Origin: Taenia hydatigena
Lineage: Eukaryota > Platyhelminthes > Cestoda > Cyclophyllidea > Taeniidae
Direction: 5' to 3'
NCBI GenBank assembly: GCA_036345935.2
Contig: JADWOT020000001.1
Span: 18,185,761 to 18,249,760 of the forward strand
Length of the DNA: 64,000 bases
In this document: positions 1 through 11,554 of the stretch, one piece after another
Layout: every line of letters begins with the position of its first letter
How positions within the stretch are numbered: position 1 is the stretch's first letter
Translations under genes and position numbers: made by a program
The notes under the pieces: model-generated
What the model was told of the DNA's origin: nothing
Seen by the model: the letters and a program-made list of their open reading frames with translations, nothing else
Databases searched by the model: none

Positions 1-29
1 TGCTGTCATGTCTGCCGAAAGCACTATAG

Positions 30-310
30 TCGTTCACTTCGTGTCACTTGCGACTATGCTATGATGGATATCCACTGAGATGAGAAAATTAGTCTTCAGT
101 AGGGCTCCAAATCTCCAAACACACATTGCAGGATGTCGATAAATATAACATCAGCAGTCATAGATGCGCGAACATAGACTAATCCAAAAGAATATGAAAG
201 CGCCTCGAAGATCCATATCTAAGCAGTTAACCTGCTGAGTTAATTGATGATGAAGCCAAGAATCTAATGCAAAAGAAAATAGAGTCAGAAGAGGCACGTT
301 TTGTACTTAA
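30..310 (+). repeat. Duplicated segment S, copy 1
   Basis: This stretch aligns with 13095-13375 in the same orientation. Shared landmarks, in the same order, are a 'gtgtcacttg' block, a 'ggatgtcgat' block, 'gcgcgaaca' and 'ccagaagaggca'. The copies differ by many substitutions and small indels, so the duplication is old. No convincing reading frame is conserved between them. Copy 1 lies about 1.1 kb upstream of the F-box-like pseudogene. Copy 2 lies just upstream of another F-box-like 5' fragment. S may therefore be flanking DNA carried along with that gene family (inference). Confidence 0.6.
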
Positions 311-784
311 TTGACATGGATCCACAATGTCTTCAAGTTGCATACATTGAATCATGCCAATTTTGCCACTCACTTGGCAACGCTTCGTGCGAGCGACAAT
401 GCAATTGCACGTGCTCTCGTTTGTTGACATAAAATGGGTGCTGTTGAATTCGTTTTGGAGAATTGACATCACAGTGCATTCTTAGTGGAAGCTCACTACA
501 TCGTGCATCGCATTTGAACACCCCGACAAGACCACGGCTGTGGCGTGCGGTTGTGATTCGAAATGGCTGCTCGGCGATAGCTTGTAGCCTTGAATATCTA
601 CATGAGCAACACTGCTGCCATTAATGCGCCTTTTGGCTTGCCGTTGAAAATTAACTGCACTTCATAACACATCAACAGAAAGTTGTTATTATTTGTGCCC
701 CTAAATAGGGAAATCAGTAAGCCCATTATAAACCTCCTAATGAACACAGGAATATTTGACATCAAAATAGGTTCTACCCTCAGA

Positions 785-1015
785 TTATTCCAATATTTCT
801 TTAACAGGTTCCGCTCGTCTGTTAGATGGCCACTCTACACTAAACTGTGCAAATTCCTCTACCAGATTTCTGTCTCTTTGCCTTTGCCAACGGTAGACAT
901 CCTTGAGATACAAATGTACAAACCACGTGTTGTCAGGCATTTGCAGTGGTGTCTCTACCTTGTCATAGTTCAAGGATGACATTTCGATTCGCACCTCACC
1001 GTCTGCTGTCCTTGT
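785..1015 (-). CDS. Unidentified exon-like frame with a decayed paralog in the window
   Basis: An open frame of about 76 codons runs on the minus strand between an upstream TAA (1016-1018) and a stop at 785. It includes the peptide stretch MSSLNYDKVETPLQMPDN and has an acidic, basic and Trp-rich C-terminal half (YRWQRQRDRN). I do not recognise the family. It is probably real or formerly coding because a second copy on the plus strand at 7164-7260 matches it codon by codon (MSSMNCDKVETQL) but has acquired two TGA stops. No ATG is needed if it is an internal or terminal exon; the first in-frame Met is near position 982. It lies between segment S copy 1 and the F-box-like pseudogene. Whether it is expressed cannot be seen. 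Confidence 0.4.
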   Translation of the reverse strand, partial: TRTADGEVRIEMSSLNYDKVETPLQMPDNTWFVHLYLKDVYRWQRQRDRNLVEEFAQFSVEWPSNRRAEPVKEILE

Positions 1016-1359
1016 TTATCAAAATTGGCGTGGAATTTAAAAGCATTGAGCTTTTGGTTGAAATTATCAACAAAGGAGTAGCGATGTGTGCGATAGGTAA
1101 AAAAAAGGAAACGAAAATCCCCTACATTGCCATCACGCAACCAGTAGCAGTAAATTAGCTACACATTAAATAAAAGCCAAAACAAAATTCAAATCGATTA
1201 CCAGCTGCCATGAGGCCTCAGAACAGGAAAGGATTACAATCTTAAGTAGAGTAGTTGGCTAGAATAAATGTAGCATATTGTGCTGTCAGTAGCAAAGCCA
1301 GGCTAATCGCTTACTTTAAGACAAGTATTAACTCAAAATACGCGCTCATTTATGTGCTT

Positions 1360-2230
1360 CAGTTATCCGAACTCTGCTAATGGCACACGCAGGTTCAGTT
1401 TTAGATACACTTAGTGAACTTGTAGTGTGTACGATAGTGAGGCTGTCTGCACACCTGCTAATCGAGATTTACAAATGCCTTGATGCCACAGACATCGTCA
1501 ATATGTGAGGCGATGCTTAGTCCAAAGTCGATTCTCAACGTCTCTTGCTGTCAAGGACATTATGAGCAGTTACATAAGATAAATGGAGCTAGTGCGCGCA
1601 TAACTTTATTGCATGCTGTATTCGACACTTCCGGTTGTAGGCAGAGAGGCTGACTCAGTGGCAGAATTGAAGTCAGACGATTAGGCTCTTTGCAGGGCCA
1701 TTCGATGTTACAAAGAGGGTTGTCAATTCCCTTTTTGTGTATTAGCCATTGCTTATCTAGTCGTAACAGAACCACTCACTTTTTGATGCTTGGACATAGC
1801 ATAACTGAGTGGGACCTCCTCTGTCCTTCTATGTAGACACTCAACAATTTGAACTGTAAGCGCGGCCAGCAATTATATCAGAACTGTTGCTTTGGCGCCG
1901 GTTGGATTAAAACAGTCGCTCGCGTCTCTAGATTTGATATTCATTTAACATTTAACAATATAGCATAGGATAGTGCTCAGCACCATAGGTCTCTCAAGAC
2001 TTCAACCCTCCGTGCATTTGACGAAGTGGCGTACATGATTGATTCTGCGCTACACTGCTACGTTGGACGCAGTCTTCCATTTGAATTGAAGCACATCATA
2101 TACAGTATCATCAACATTGCTTCTAATAGGAATTTAGGGGCGGCAATTTTGAGTGCCTCACAACCAATATTCGCAGACTCGACTAAAGTACTTAGCGCCA
2201 CAATGCGCCAGCTCATTCACGTGTAATGTG
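1360..2230 (+). pseudogene. F-box-like gene, decayed paralog of 2672-3634
   Basis: This region aligns along most of its length with the intact F-box-like gene that starts about 440 bp downstream. The match includes roughly 70 bp of 5' flank. The ancestral start codon has become ATA (1434-1436). The F-box frame reads LLIEIYKCLDATDIVNM and then hits TGA at 1506-1508, where the intact paralog has Cys-Glu. Further indels break the frame. The C-terminal half stays readable at 2026-2226 (DSALHCYVGRSLPFELK), matching DSALQCHSKHCLPYALK in the intact gene. Loss of the start, early stops and frameshifts make it a pseudogene. Its position in direct orientation beside the intact copy indicates tandem duplication rather than retroposition. 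Confidence 0.75.
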
Positions 2231-2671
2231 TTTTGAGTTATAACCATGCCCTTTTAATGTATTGTTGCTATTCCACAATTTGCTTTTTGCGTAGTCTAAT
2301 GACCAGAAGCAAATTTTAACAATACTTTACAGGCTGGGTTCCTTTCCTTCGGTTTCAATTAAGCGAGTGTTGAGAAAATTTCTTCCCTCACGTGTTTTTG
2401 TGTTAAACATGGGTTTATGGTACGCCAATATAACTAATAAACACCTGAATTAGGGAAATACGAAAAATGATCTCATATCAAGGCATCATGGACAAGTCGC
2501 TAAAGATGCTGCAGTCAGTAGGAGACTCATACTAAGCCCTTTATGAGTGAGCGCTGATACGAAACATGAGCGCGTTTACTCAAGACATTCACCTGAATTC
2601 TGCTATTAGCGAATGCAACACAATTTGAGAATCAGTCTCATTAGATGCGGTTTCAATGTACATGATGCACG

Positions 2672-3634
2672 ATGGAGGGGCTTCCAGCAGTTGTGAAAAT
2701 TAAAATCTGTGAATACCTCGATGGCGCGGACATTATCAATATGTGCGAGGCAATGCCTAACATGAAGTCGCTTCTCGATTTTCACATTGTCAAAGGCATT
2801 CTACGCAAGTACGTGAGACGCATGGAGTGGGTGGACGCAACGCTTTGTCGTTTGCTGTATCGCACATTTACAGTGACGGATGGTGCAGAGACTGAGTCAG
2901 TGACAAAGACAGGGTCAGAAAAAGATGCTTTTTGCAAGGCTATACAATACTACCAACAGAATTGCCAAGCCTGCACCAGGTGTGTGGGCCGAACGCCACC
3001 CAAATCAAAGGGATTGTTTCCCTATTTGGTGTTTGATGGTGAAAATATTTCAGATTTTATCGAAGCCTTTGAAAACAGTCTAATGGAATGGACTGATGAG
3101 CGTGGGCAGCATCTATATGAAAATACTTCTGCTTACAGTGAAAGTACTGGCGACTATATTTTGGATGGCGAGGAAAGTGAGCAAGAATATGCGCTTCTCG
3201 ACATTAGCGCCATTTACCGATTTCGTTTCGTGATGTTTGGGATGGATTCCGCGTTGCAATGTCATAGTAAGCACTGTCTGCCATATGCATTGAAGCGTCT
3301 CATGACCATTATCACTCACATCGCCTCCGATGTGACACGTTGCCCTCCATTGCTACTCGTCCTGGATGAGAATTCGGAGCAGACAGAAAAACCAACATCT
3401 ACATGTGATCATTTTGAGTGTCTTGTGACCAGTCTTTACAAGCTGGACAAGGGCACTTATGGGACGAAGCCAAGTAGAGAATCTGCAGTGGGTGTTAGGC
3501 CATGCAGTTGGTGGAGAGTGTGGCGTCTCCACCGACGGGAGGGATTGTACGTTAATCTGCATAAAGCGTTCCAGTGGGCCTTGTCGCAACTTTTCGTTAC
3601 CAACGCTGAAGATGTCAGCCAATGCCACAGCTAG
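2672..3634 (+). CDS. F-box-like protein, intact 320-codon single-exon frame
   Basis: This is the longest non-repetitive open frame in the window and shows no visible introns. Residues ~3-45 fit an F-box: a Leu-Pro start, then spaced Ile/Leu (VVKIKICEYLDG, then DIINMCEAMP), followed by a basic stretch (LRKYVRRMEW). F-box proteins normally tie a substrate to an SCF ubiquitin ligase through Skp1; that role is inferred here. The rest (~residues 60-320) is unrecognised. It has a Cys-containing stretch near 95-105 (CQACTRC), an acidic Ser/Glu-rich middle and a Trp-rich end. The ATG at 2672 is supported by the dead paralog, which aligns there but reads ATA. AATAAA signals follow at 3834 and 3933. 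The tandem copies around it are broken, so this may be the only functional member here. Codon-level homology to several copies supports it as a gene; the F-box assignment is moderate. Confidence 0.65.
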   Translation: MEGLPAVVKIKICEYLDGADIINMCEAMPNMKSLLDFHIVKGILRKYVRRMEWVDATLCRLLYRTFTVTDGAETESVTKTGSEKDAFCKAIQYYQQNCQACTRCVGRTPPKSKGLFPYLVFDGENISDFIEAFENSLMEWTDERGQHLYENTSAYSESTGDYILDGEESEQEYALLDISAIYRFRFVMFGMDSALQCHSKHCLPYALKRLMTIITHIASDVTRCPPLLLVLDENSEQTEKPTSTCDHFECLVTSLYKLDKGTYGTKPSRESAVGVRPCSWWRVWRLHRREGLYVNLHKAFQWALSQLFVTNAEDVSQCHS

Positions 3635-3833
3635 CGGTCTGGCTACAATGCCTTGCCGCATTCACGTGGAGGGGGATTGGATATGGAAAGCACATGCACT
3701 TTGACTCTATCATTTTTTGATCGGCTTATACTAATTCCTTGCTAATTAATGACTTCTCTTCCCCATTTCTTTGCCGCAGTTCGCTGTGTCTGCGACATCT
3801 TTTATAAATACATGATAGGGTATTGAAGGAATT

Positions 3834-3839
3834 AATAAA
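3834..3839 (+). promoter_or_regulatory. Candidate polyadenylation signal of the F-box-like gene
   Basis: An AATAAA hexamer lies about 200 bp after the F-box-like stop codon. A second one is at 3933-3938. The flank up to the first hexamer is also preserved in the decayed copy at 10800-11105, so it belonged to the duplicated gene unit. Which hexamer is used cannot be told. Confidence 0.35.
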
Positions 3840-3939
3840 ACGCCTAATGGTTTTTACCCTTTCACTTGACTCCAGCTTGAAACACTTCGAGTCACGCTTC
3901 GACATTCACGTTTGCCCTTAACCATTTTGCCCAATAAAG

Positions 3940-5089
3940 GTGCTTACTTCTGCTTCCTCATTCTCCTACGTAGACGAAACAACCTCAACGCGAGACATGA
4001 ATCACCGAATGACTCACCATGCATGTTGACTCGTTTGGATCACAACTTCATGATGCTGGGAATACAAATGAATTGAAGTAGACGAGCGTTGCGGTTCTGT
4101 CACTAACGTTTGACGAGGAGCTAGTTGGCCAGATATCCAGCTAGTCAGCTTCTGTGGTGTTACGGATGAGTTAACCGCGGTTCACAATAAGGTCACATAC
4201 GAGGTGTGGAAAAACTTAACCGAGAGGTTGACTACAGCGATAATTAGTGAAAGCTGGTGGATAGAAGTTTGAGAAAAACATGCAAGTACTTGTATGCGTA
4301 AAGAAACTTCAATGCCGAATCCTTTGGCGGTAAAGGCATCAAACGATTGAGGCTGTGTGATTAAAGGTAACAGTGAATTTGCTGCAGAATGCCTCCTGAT
4401 TAAAGCACCTCACCGAATCATTATGAAAGGACTTGGTTAGGTGTAATACCCATAGCGGGGATAAAAGATATTGGTCTTAACTACAGAGTGGCTTAACGTG
4501 TTTGGAGTCAAATAAAAACAAGACCATCGCAACCCGAATCCTTCTTCTTGGATCCATTTATGTTTAGCAGGGCTGCTAGATAAATGATTACGCATGCAAG
4601 GATTCTTCCTCAAAAGAGCGTTTTAGCAGACAAATGTGGAGAGCCAATTACAGTGCAGATAACTACGACTCGCGCAATTATCTTCAGCCGCTGTCGTATG
4701 AGGCATCACCTGCAATATATTTGCAAATCCATTTGCTAGGCAAGATGCATGATGTATCGGTTTTCTGCTTGTGCAGCGGTGTCCAATTTAGCCTTTCTTC
4801 CGAAGATTCAATTATTTCGTGGCTGCAATGAGCAGCACGCCAATGAAGCCCAAGAGATCAAATCAACGGCATTGCAACAATATTCTATTCATTTCGTGAG
4901 AGGATAGGCCTTAGTTCAACAAGTCTTCCAACGTCGGTTACTTGAGGTTCCAGTAGCGGCTGTCATAACGGAGTGCGAATGGGATAAACATGCAATTCCA
5001 CTATTCCACAGTAAGGTAGTGTAGTGTAGTGCATGGGCTAGATTCCATTCTGTAGATTTTTACAAAGCCTTAGAAAAATAATTCCATTT
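3940..5089. other. No supported gene
   Basis: Moderately AT-rich sequence with short open frames only (the longest is 65 codons, at 4634-4831, unrecognised). A short GTAGT-type run lies near 5022-5036. I see no conserved domain or copy of the local families. Confidence 0.5.
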
Positions 5090-5680
5090 ACGTGCATTGG
5101 CGTTGAACGTGGAATTACGATACTTCAAGATAACGCTTTTACACCTGCCGAATCACTAAGAGTGTGACAGTTGAAGTTTTATTTTAATGCAAATGCGTAT
5201 GGATTTGGGTTGGCGATCAGTAATTGCGGTTCACCGTTAGTCGACCTCTCGCATACATCAGAGGGTGAACAAACTTACTACTTCTCTAACAGTGACTTGG
5301 ACTCGAGTCCTCAATCACTTAATCAGCAGTCATTTCCAGTCTTCTTAGAGCTTGTATAAACACAGCTGATATCTTACATGCTGCTGATTTTCATTGCCCT
5401 TGTACAATTTGCTATATCTAGCAACAGTCCATTCTCTGGTCTCTGGCATATCTTACTCAATTATCACTTTTATGAATGCAAAATTGAAGGCGCATGTACC
5501 CGTGGGAAGTGCAGGTTAATCCTACGTGCTAAATTGTGACAGCTATAATCGTTTATAGCTCATTATTGACGCATTTTTGTGTGAGCCTTTACGTCAATTG
5601 CGAGTTTTGGTAAAGCGGACCAAATTTTGTGCTGCTTTTGTGTATTTCTTTACAGGCATTGTTATGGCATGTGATTATGA
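5090..5680 (+). repeat. Duplicated segment X, copy 1
   Basis: This segment aligns with 10070-10600 in direct orientation. The alignment includes the short coding-like frame at 5171-5359, about 100 bp downstream of it, and a conserved block around 5550-5600 ('tttttgtgtgag'). Copies are diverged but collinear. In copy 2 the segment is followed within ~200 bp by an F-box-like 3' end. X therefore seems to belong to the same duplicated neighbourhood. Confidence 0.6.
5171..5359 (+). CDS. Unidentified short exon-like frame, open in copy 1 of segment X
   Basis: This is a 62-codon frame ending in TAA, containing LSHTSEGEQTYY, a Ser/Asp/Gln-rich stretch and the end FPVFLELV. No family is recognised. 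The case for it being or having been coding is the duplicate at ~10190-10300, which lines up residue by residue without an indel (PSHSPESEQN...VCLELG) yet carries four stop codons. The frame could be a terminal exon: 'gtgtgacag' just upstream resembles a splice acceptor. No ATG occurs at its 5' end. Length and function of the parent gene are unknown. Confidence 0.4.
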   Translation: MKFYFNANAYGFGLAISNCGSPLVDLSHTSEGEQTYYFSNSDLDSSPQSLNQQSFPVFLELV

Positions 5681-5689
5681 TCCAAAATG

Positions 5690-7160
5690 ACTCATCCTAT
5701 TCTCGTTGTTTGTGGGTGCAAAAAAGCTTTGTAAAGACTAAGGCACTTACTTGGACTACGGTCTTGCCGCAAGTGAACCTTTTTTGAAGGCCCAAGTTAA
5801 GCAGAATTCCACCCACACAAAGTCCGCCACATTAACCAAATTTGCAAAGTAACCTTTGATTGGAGTAAAATTTGTCCTTGGAATTGTTGCCTGATCGCTG
5901 TTTGTGCAAGTCGAGAAAGCCCAATAATCGCTATGCTTTGGTCCGTTTTGTGCACTTTACTTCCAAAAGTGGAAAAAGCAACTCATTCAATTTAAACGAG
6001 CACACGCCTTGACTTAATCTTTAGAAGAATTGCGTGTTTGTAAAACAGAATGCTATTGTCAAAGCCAAAAAATGGTAGTCTAACTGCAGCTATGAGGAAA
6101 AAGGAGGACTTTAAGGAAGATGACACCTTCTACGTGGTTGGCAGAGAATTAGAGGAATGTTCTTGAAGGCGTCAAGTTAAGTTGTCAATTCTAGGATCGA
6201 CACAGGGTGTAAGCTCGAGAAAAAACTTCCTATCTCTTCATTTCTTCCTTCATTTCTACGACAAAATGCAGTTTGCCACCCTGTCCATGTATCTCAGTAG
6301 AGGAATCCTTAGCATCATCGACGCCATGGACACCGAGGGAGACTGTCACCTCATCTTGACTTGCAAGAGATCTTAAGAATGGAGTGACAAGGGCGGATTC
6401 GATCGTTTACCATTGGCTGCATTGAATCAAAAAACAAAAATTTCTCACAAACTACACATGATTCGACAGCAAAGACGGGGCACAAAAGGTGCCTACTGCT
6501 GCCCATTCGGTGTATGTGCGCCGGATGTGGCAGTCATTCTTGGTTGTCATAATTTTTTGCGCAACCTCTCATCCACCAGTGCGGCCATCTTTTCTGCCTT
6601 CACCCACGAACCATAAAATAACTTCCTAATCAAATTCTCGGTCACAAGTCCTCCCTAAATGCTTTTGAGAACTCTTTGTGAACCGAAATCAGCTCCGCTA
6701 CAGACCCATAGGGGATAGTTAAGTCGACCCTTACTGTGTAGTAAGCTTTTATTCTGGCTTTCCTACTAACCACACAATCAGCTACGTTTCTCGTAGCCAG
6801 CTGCTCCACACATGCCATAAGCTAAGTTACTTGATATTATAACCCTTCTCCGCCCTAAAATTTAATGAAACATTTTGTTACATCTATCGAACACATCGTT
6901 TTCCTTGCCGTTGGACAAGGCCGCAGCCAAATGTTTTATGTACTTTTGTTAGCTACTAAATTTTTGAGGCTATAACGTCTCCAGGCCTAACATTTAATGA
7001 CACTCAATTTTCATTTGACTTTTTCGCCTCTTTCAAAAGGTAATTAATTTGATGTCGCAGGTTTATGATAACAATGCAGACACTTTATTTCATCTTCTTG
7101 TTCTTGTCCATCGCAATATAGTCCTAACCTCTCCAACAATTTTGATGGATAAGGAAAATG
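5690..7160. other. No supported gene
   Basis: Two neighbouring short plus-strand frames (6182-6376 and 6413-6616) have slightly protein-like composition (IIDAMDTEGDCHLILTCKRS in the first). No second copy or domain supports them. The rest shows nothing recognisable. Confidence 0.4.
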
Positions 7161-7163
7161 GAG

Positions 7164-7260
7164 GATGAAGTGCAAAATAAAATGTCTTCCATGAACTGTG
7201 ACAAGGTCGAGACACAACTGTGAAGGTCTGACAACTCCTGACGCGTGCAATCAAATGTTA
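7164..7260 (+). pseudogene. Decayed copy of the exon-like frame at 785-1015
   Basis: The plus strand reads DEVQNKMSSMNCDKVETQL and then TGA at 7221, with a further TGA at 7239. It is clearly related to EVRIEMSSLNYDKVETPL on the minus strand at 785-1015. After the second stop the similarity fades. It is therefore an inverted, diverged duplicate of a coding-like unit that has lost its frame. Confidence 0.55.
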
Positions 7261-7269
7261 AGGGTCATC

Positions 7270-10060
7270 TCCCATCGGTAAGAGGGAAGGAATGAAGTCC
7301 ATTGGACCGATCCATAAACCAACAACAACTACCTTCTTGGTAATGACCCTTTCTCTGTGTGCATGACTGCAAAGTATCATGCGATACTACCCACGATTTG
7401 CAATGCGTGCGGGTAAAGTTTATAGAAACTTGCGACTTTTATGTCCATTTTCACTTTGCTGTTTCAGTAGAGCGCATCAGTAATCCTTTTGCCAAAGAGC
7501 CATCAATATGCTCTCCTTCTGGCACTAAAACCTCTTAAGAGATGACGATGCTAAATAGGATAAGTTAAAGTGGGTAAGGAAATTGCCACCGGTACACACA
7601 TGTCAAATGACCACCGTTTCTGTATCCTGAACAATGAAACACTATGACAACGCAGAGGCAATAGACACACAGAAGGCGTAGTGGATGCACTAAATGTATG
7701 CATTGCTTTGAGTTAGCATTCGTTTTCATTCTTTCGTGTGAGTTAGATGCAAAAGGAGGCGGAGTAATGAAGGGATGTTGAGGAACATTCAAGAATGCGA
7801 GTTAGAGCTCTGACTAAGGTTTATGCGTGCTGACAGAAAGTGTTCAAGGAGGTACTGCTCCGATTTTATGTTCCGTGGGTGAGGTGTTGGAAAGTAGTAG
7901 GAGCGTCTGCTTACCGCTGTTTTTCATTAGACACTTTTAAGGACTTGGCAAGGCAATCATTAAAACGAAGAGCAAAATCCAACTGAATGGGGAATTATGG
8001 GGCTTGTAGTGAGTACTGCCTAAAGACTCTGGCAATGTCGTGCAGATATCAGTGGTCAGGCGAATAAGTAAATAACTCACCGTGGCTGGAATTTAAAAAA
8101 GCAGTGCTAGTACGAATTGATGCACAGAATGGGTGTAGAGACGTAAGTAAAGTAAAGGACAGTGGAATGCCACACTTTGGAAGAATCAGTCATCTGGAAT
8201 GATCGCGTGCACCTAGGGCTTATATCCCCCACATGGTACGTCAGCTTATATCGCGTTCGTTTTTTATCGCTTTCCACTACTCGTCTTAAGGCCTCGCTTC
8301 TCCTGCGATAATTCCGTGTAAGTACGAGGCGTAGATTCCCTTAGATTCATCCTGATCCCCACACGCCACTTTCGGCCCAACTATGTTGCCGCCGCTTTTC
8401 AACCTCATTTCAAAAGATTGCTGGACCACAGCGATGACTGATGGGAATAATGTCTCCTCAGAATACAAGTAGAAAATCAACGAATTGAGGGAATTGAGAT
8501 GAAAGAGTGGTGATTACAGCCACTGCAGTACTATTCACCAACATGTTGCATTCATCGATATGGACTGTGTTCGCAACAGAATTATTTCCTCTACCATAAT
8601 CATCAGCTACGTTTGGTCAAATAGGGGATCCCGTGGTTAGAGTGATTCCATTGACGCCACCGCACGAAAGTCTCTTTAACGGCGGGATGGTTTGCGACCT
8701 TATGCCCACCAGCGTGATACTCATTCCGTCTTATGCAGCGTGATTTATGCCCACCTTCCAATTGTTTGCTATTGCAAATGATAGAGGACACTACACGCTG
8801 TAGTAAAACCCATACGAAGCCTGGCCATTCGGGTTTGAATTCCGATCCCATCAAAGTCTACTAAAGTGATCAAATTGCATTCAGTTATGTGTTAATCGGG
8901 GAGGGGTAGGTAGCGATTGGCTCCATTCAACTTCTCACCATCCAGTTAATAGAGAATATGGCGTTTCTTTACGATTAAGATGAGGATTTTTTGCATATGC
9001 TGTGAACGGATGTAAAAAGGATTGTGATGCGCTAATGTCGTCCGTATATACCCCAAACCAGGTAAAAAAGGCTTCTCTTTAACAAAAGAGCATTTTCACT
9101 TTTGATGTAGCTAATTAATACAAAGGCTGTCGTGAGCGTTCTTTGCGACTCTTTTGTTATGTAGAAATGCGGATAATGGGTGGCAGGTTGCTTTTACACA
9201 ACTTCATACCAAACTGTTTCCTCTCAACTAAGAGAAAAGTGGTGACGCAGTCTATTCTCACTTTGATTTTGTGCATAAACAACAGAGAAATCATTTAGTG
9301 TTAATGCTCTATTTATAGGACTGTGCATGTGCCTAACTTTGACTGCGTCAGGATGCCTACTTTTTAATAACTTAAAGCAAAAACGTAACAGCTGATGTTT
9401 CCTAACTAAGAGGTTCTTTCCTAGATTAATCACACACGCAGTCGTATGCTGCTCTTGAAAGTGTAGAGGATATTGACGGCGCCTTTGTCTTCCACTGAGC
9501 AACAACGGAATGCATGACATGGCGAGCATCAGATAAACAAATTAACTTAACGTGCGGTGCTCAATTTGCTAATATGCTACCGACCTAATGCAAATGCAGC
9601 CTGCGTTTTGTCACAAGTAATTTTGAACGGGAACTTCACTGCCTTGAAATGTTGTGTTTACTATTGCTTTTCCTTACGTTTTGACGTGTGTTGAGCGTTT
9701 TCTTATCAGGAAAATGGCATTGTAAAGCGCATTAATTGCGTCGTGAACATGGCTACGTTGCCAACTTTCTCAAGCCAATGACTATATCTAAGCAGGAAGG
9801 TGCAGACACTTTCGAGGCAGCAAAGTGGTCCTTTACTTTCCAAAGAGGTTAAACTCGGTTTCATCTTATGCGCTGGAGATGTCTGAGTCTCCGTCACATA
9901 TCTTCACCTCGTCGTTACGCCAACTTCATTTTCTAAAATTAAAATTCGCATTTTCAAAAATCTTGGAAGGTGCAAGATTTTTGACGTGAATTTAGAGAAG
10001 GTGGCACGAAAACTGCATTCGGTTGATGCAAATGTGGCTCGGAACTTGGATGGGCAGACA
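7270..10060. other. No supported gene
   Basis: About 2.8 kb with open frames no longer than ~101 codons (9224-9529, minus). None shows a domain, a conserved copy or clean splice sites. I see no tandem repeat. Confidence 0.45.
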
Positions 10061-10069
10061 CGGAAGCGA

Positions 10070-10600
10070 TTAATTACAAGGATGTAATAATTAAAGCAAA
10101 AAATTACATGAATGCAAGTGCATAGGTTGTCCGGATTAGCAAACATTAATTTGGGTTATCGTTATTTGAGCCCTCACATTCACCAGAGAGTGAGCAAAAT
10201 TAATACATCTCTCACGGTGACTTCAAATTGATCCCTTAACCACTTAATTAGTAGTCATTGCTGGTCTGCTTGGAGCTCGGGAATGTTCCACTGATATCTA
10301 AGAAGATGCTGAGTTCTACTACCCTCAGACGATTTGGCGTATCTATTAGCAGTTGGATCTCTGATCCTTGGTTCATCCCATTCGATGGCCATCTTGATGA
10401 ACAAATGTCCTTGGGCACATGATGCGATGAGGAGTGTAAACGATGTTAGCGACTGGGAGGTAGAGCATTGCTGTTACCTTCAAGTACTGTAAAACTACAA
10501 CTTAAACCGCTTTTTAACTCATTAGTGACGAGTTTTTGTGTGAGATTTTAATATAATTTCAGTTTTGTGCTAGAACGGAATAAATAACTTAGAAAAGTCA
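10070..10600 (+). repeat. Duplicated segment X, copy 2, with a dead reading frame
   Basis: This copy is collinear with 5090-5680. The part matching the 5171-5359 frame keeps its length and much of its residue pattern (PSHSPESEQN, LLVCLELG) but is interrupted by four stop codons. It is therefore a pseudogene fragment. It is followed after a short gap by an F-box-like 3' fragment. Confidence 0.6.
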
Positions 10601-10799
10601 AGAAAACATGATATTTAAATAGTTTTGTCGCTTAGGAAGCGTCAAGATGAGAATCAGTTAAAAACTGAAGAAAAAGCAATAGCTGGAATAAAAATTGTGC
10701 TTCATTGTTACGCAAAAAAAGGACATAATTACACTCAAATTAATGCGGATGAAAGCGCTAAGGTTTTGTCGCTTTACTCATTCTGGTTTTAGGTGGTCT

Positions 10800-11105
10800 C
10801 TTTACCACTGGCAGTGCTCATTTGCTAAGGGGCCTACTGGAATGCCTCCGACATGGTGATGAATATGCCATTTCATAGGTGGCATGTCCACCAGCAGGAT
10901 AGATTATACGTCAAGATGCATGAAGCATTCCAGAGGGCCTTGTCGAAGCCGTCCATGCCAAACATTGTAGTAATTTGATGACAACTGTACAATGCACATG
11001 CATGGCGCATTTATCTGTGAATTTCTCTCTTTTATTCTTTGTCGCGGTAATCTGCATCTGAGAAGTGAGTTCATAAATGCATGATAGAAAATTGAAGTAA
11101 ATAAT
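10800..11105 (+). pseudogene. F-box-like gene, 3' end fragment
   Basis: This fragment aligns with ~3500-3840, the C-terminus and 3' flank of the intact F-box-like gene. The frame reads HQQDRLYVKMHEAFQRALSK, against HRREGLYVNLHKAFQWALSQ in the intact copy. The shared 3' flank includes 'tttctctc...tttgtcgcggt' and 'ataaatgcatgatag'. The upstream part of the gene is missing or too diverged to see. It is a truncated third member of the tandem family. Confidence 0.6.
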
Positions 11106-11554
11106 ACAATGCCCAGTTTTGTCCGTAACTGCCTGATATTTTGGAACGCTTTAAAGATCGTATCCCTCTTTGTTAATGCGTTTAATGCGCGTGTGATTGC
11201 CTAACCAAAAGGCAGCCGTGGGCGCAATTTGCATTTCTTCCTTTGTTGTTTGGCAGGAAAACCATCTGACTGTCGAAGGCTTTTTTAAGGATGTCCATAA
11301 TATTAGCGACAGTATCTTTTGGTAGCATGACCAACATTGATGAAAAAATCGGCTTCGTTTTTGACACCCTTACTTTGTAACCCATGGTTAAGGAAGAAGG
11401 AATTATGTGTGCAAAGGCTATAAACCGTTTGTATACTCACAACTCGCAGTGATCAAATAGTTAAGGTTTTTCCACTTCTTGCTTTTATAAACGGAACGCC
11501 ATCACCTTCAAAGTGCTAAAGCGTCATTTTCGACGTGGCACTTATTCCTTGGCA

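Noticed and set aside
8829..8850. A 'gggtttgaattccgatccc' stretch reminiscent of a tRNA T-arm
   Set aside because: The B-box consensus is broken and no A-box, anticodon arm or acceptor pairing can be drawn. No tRNA gene was found elsewhere either.
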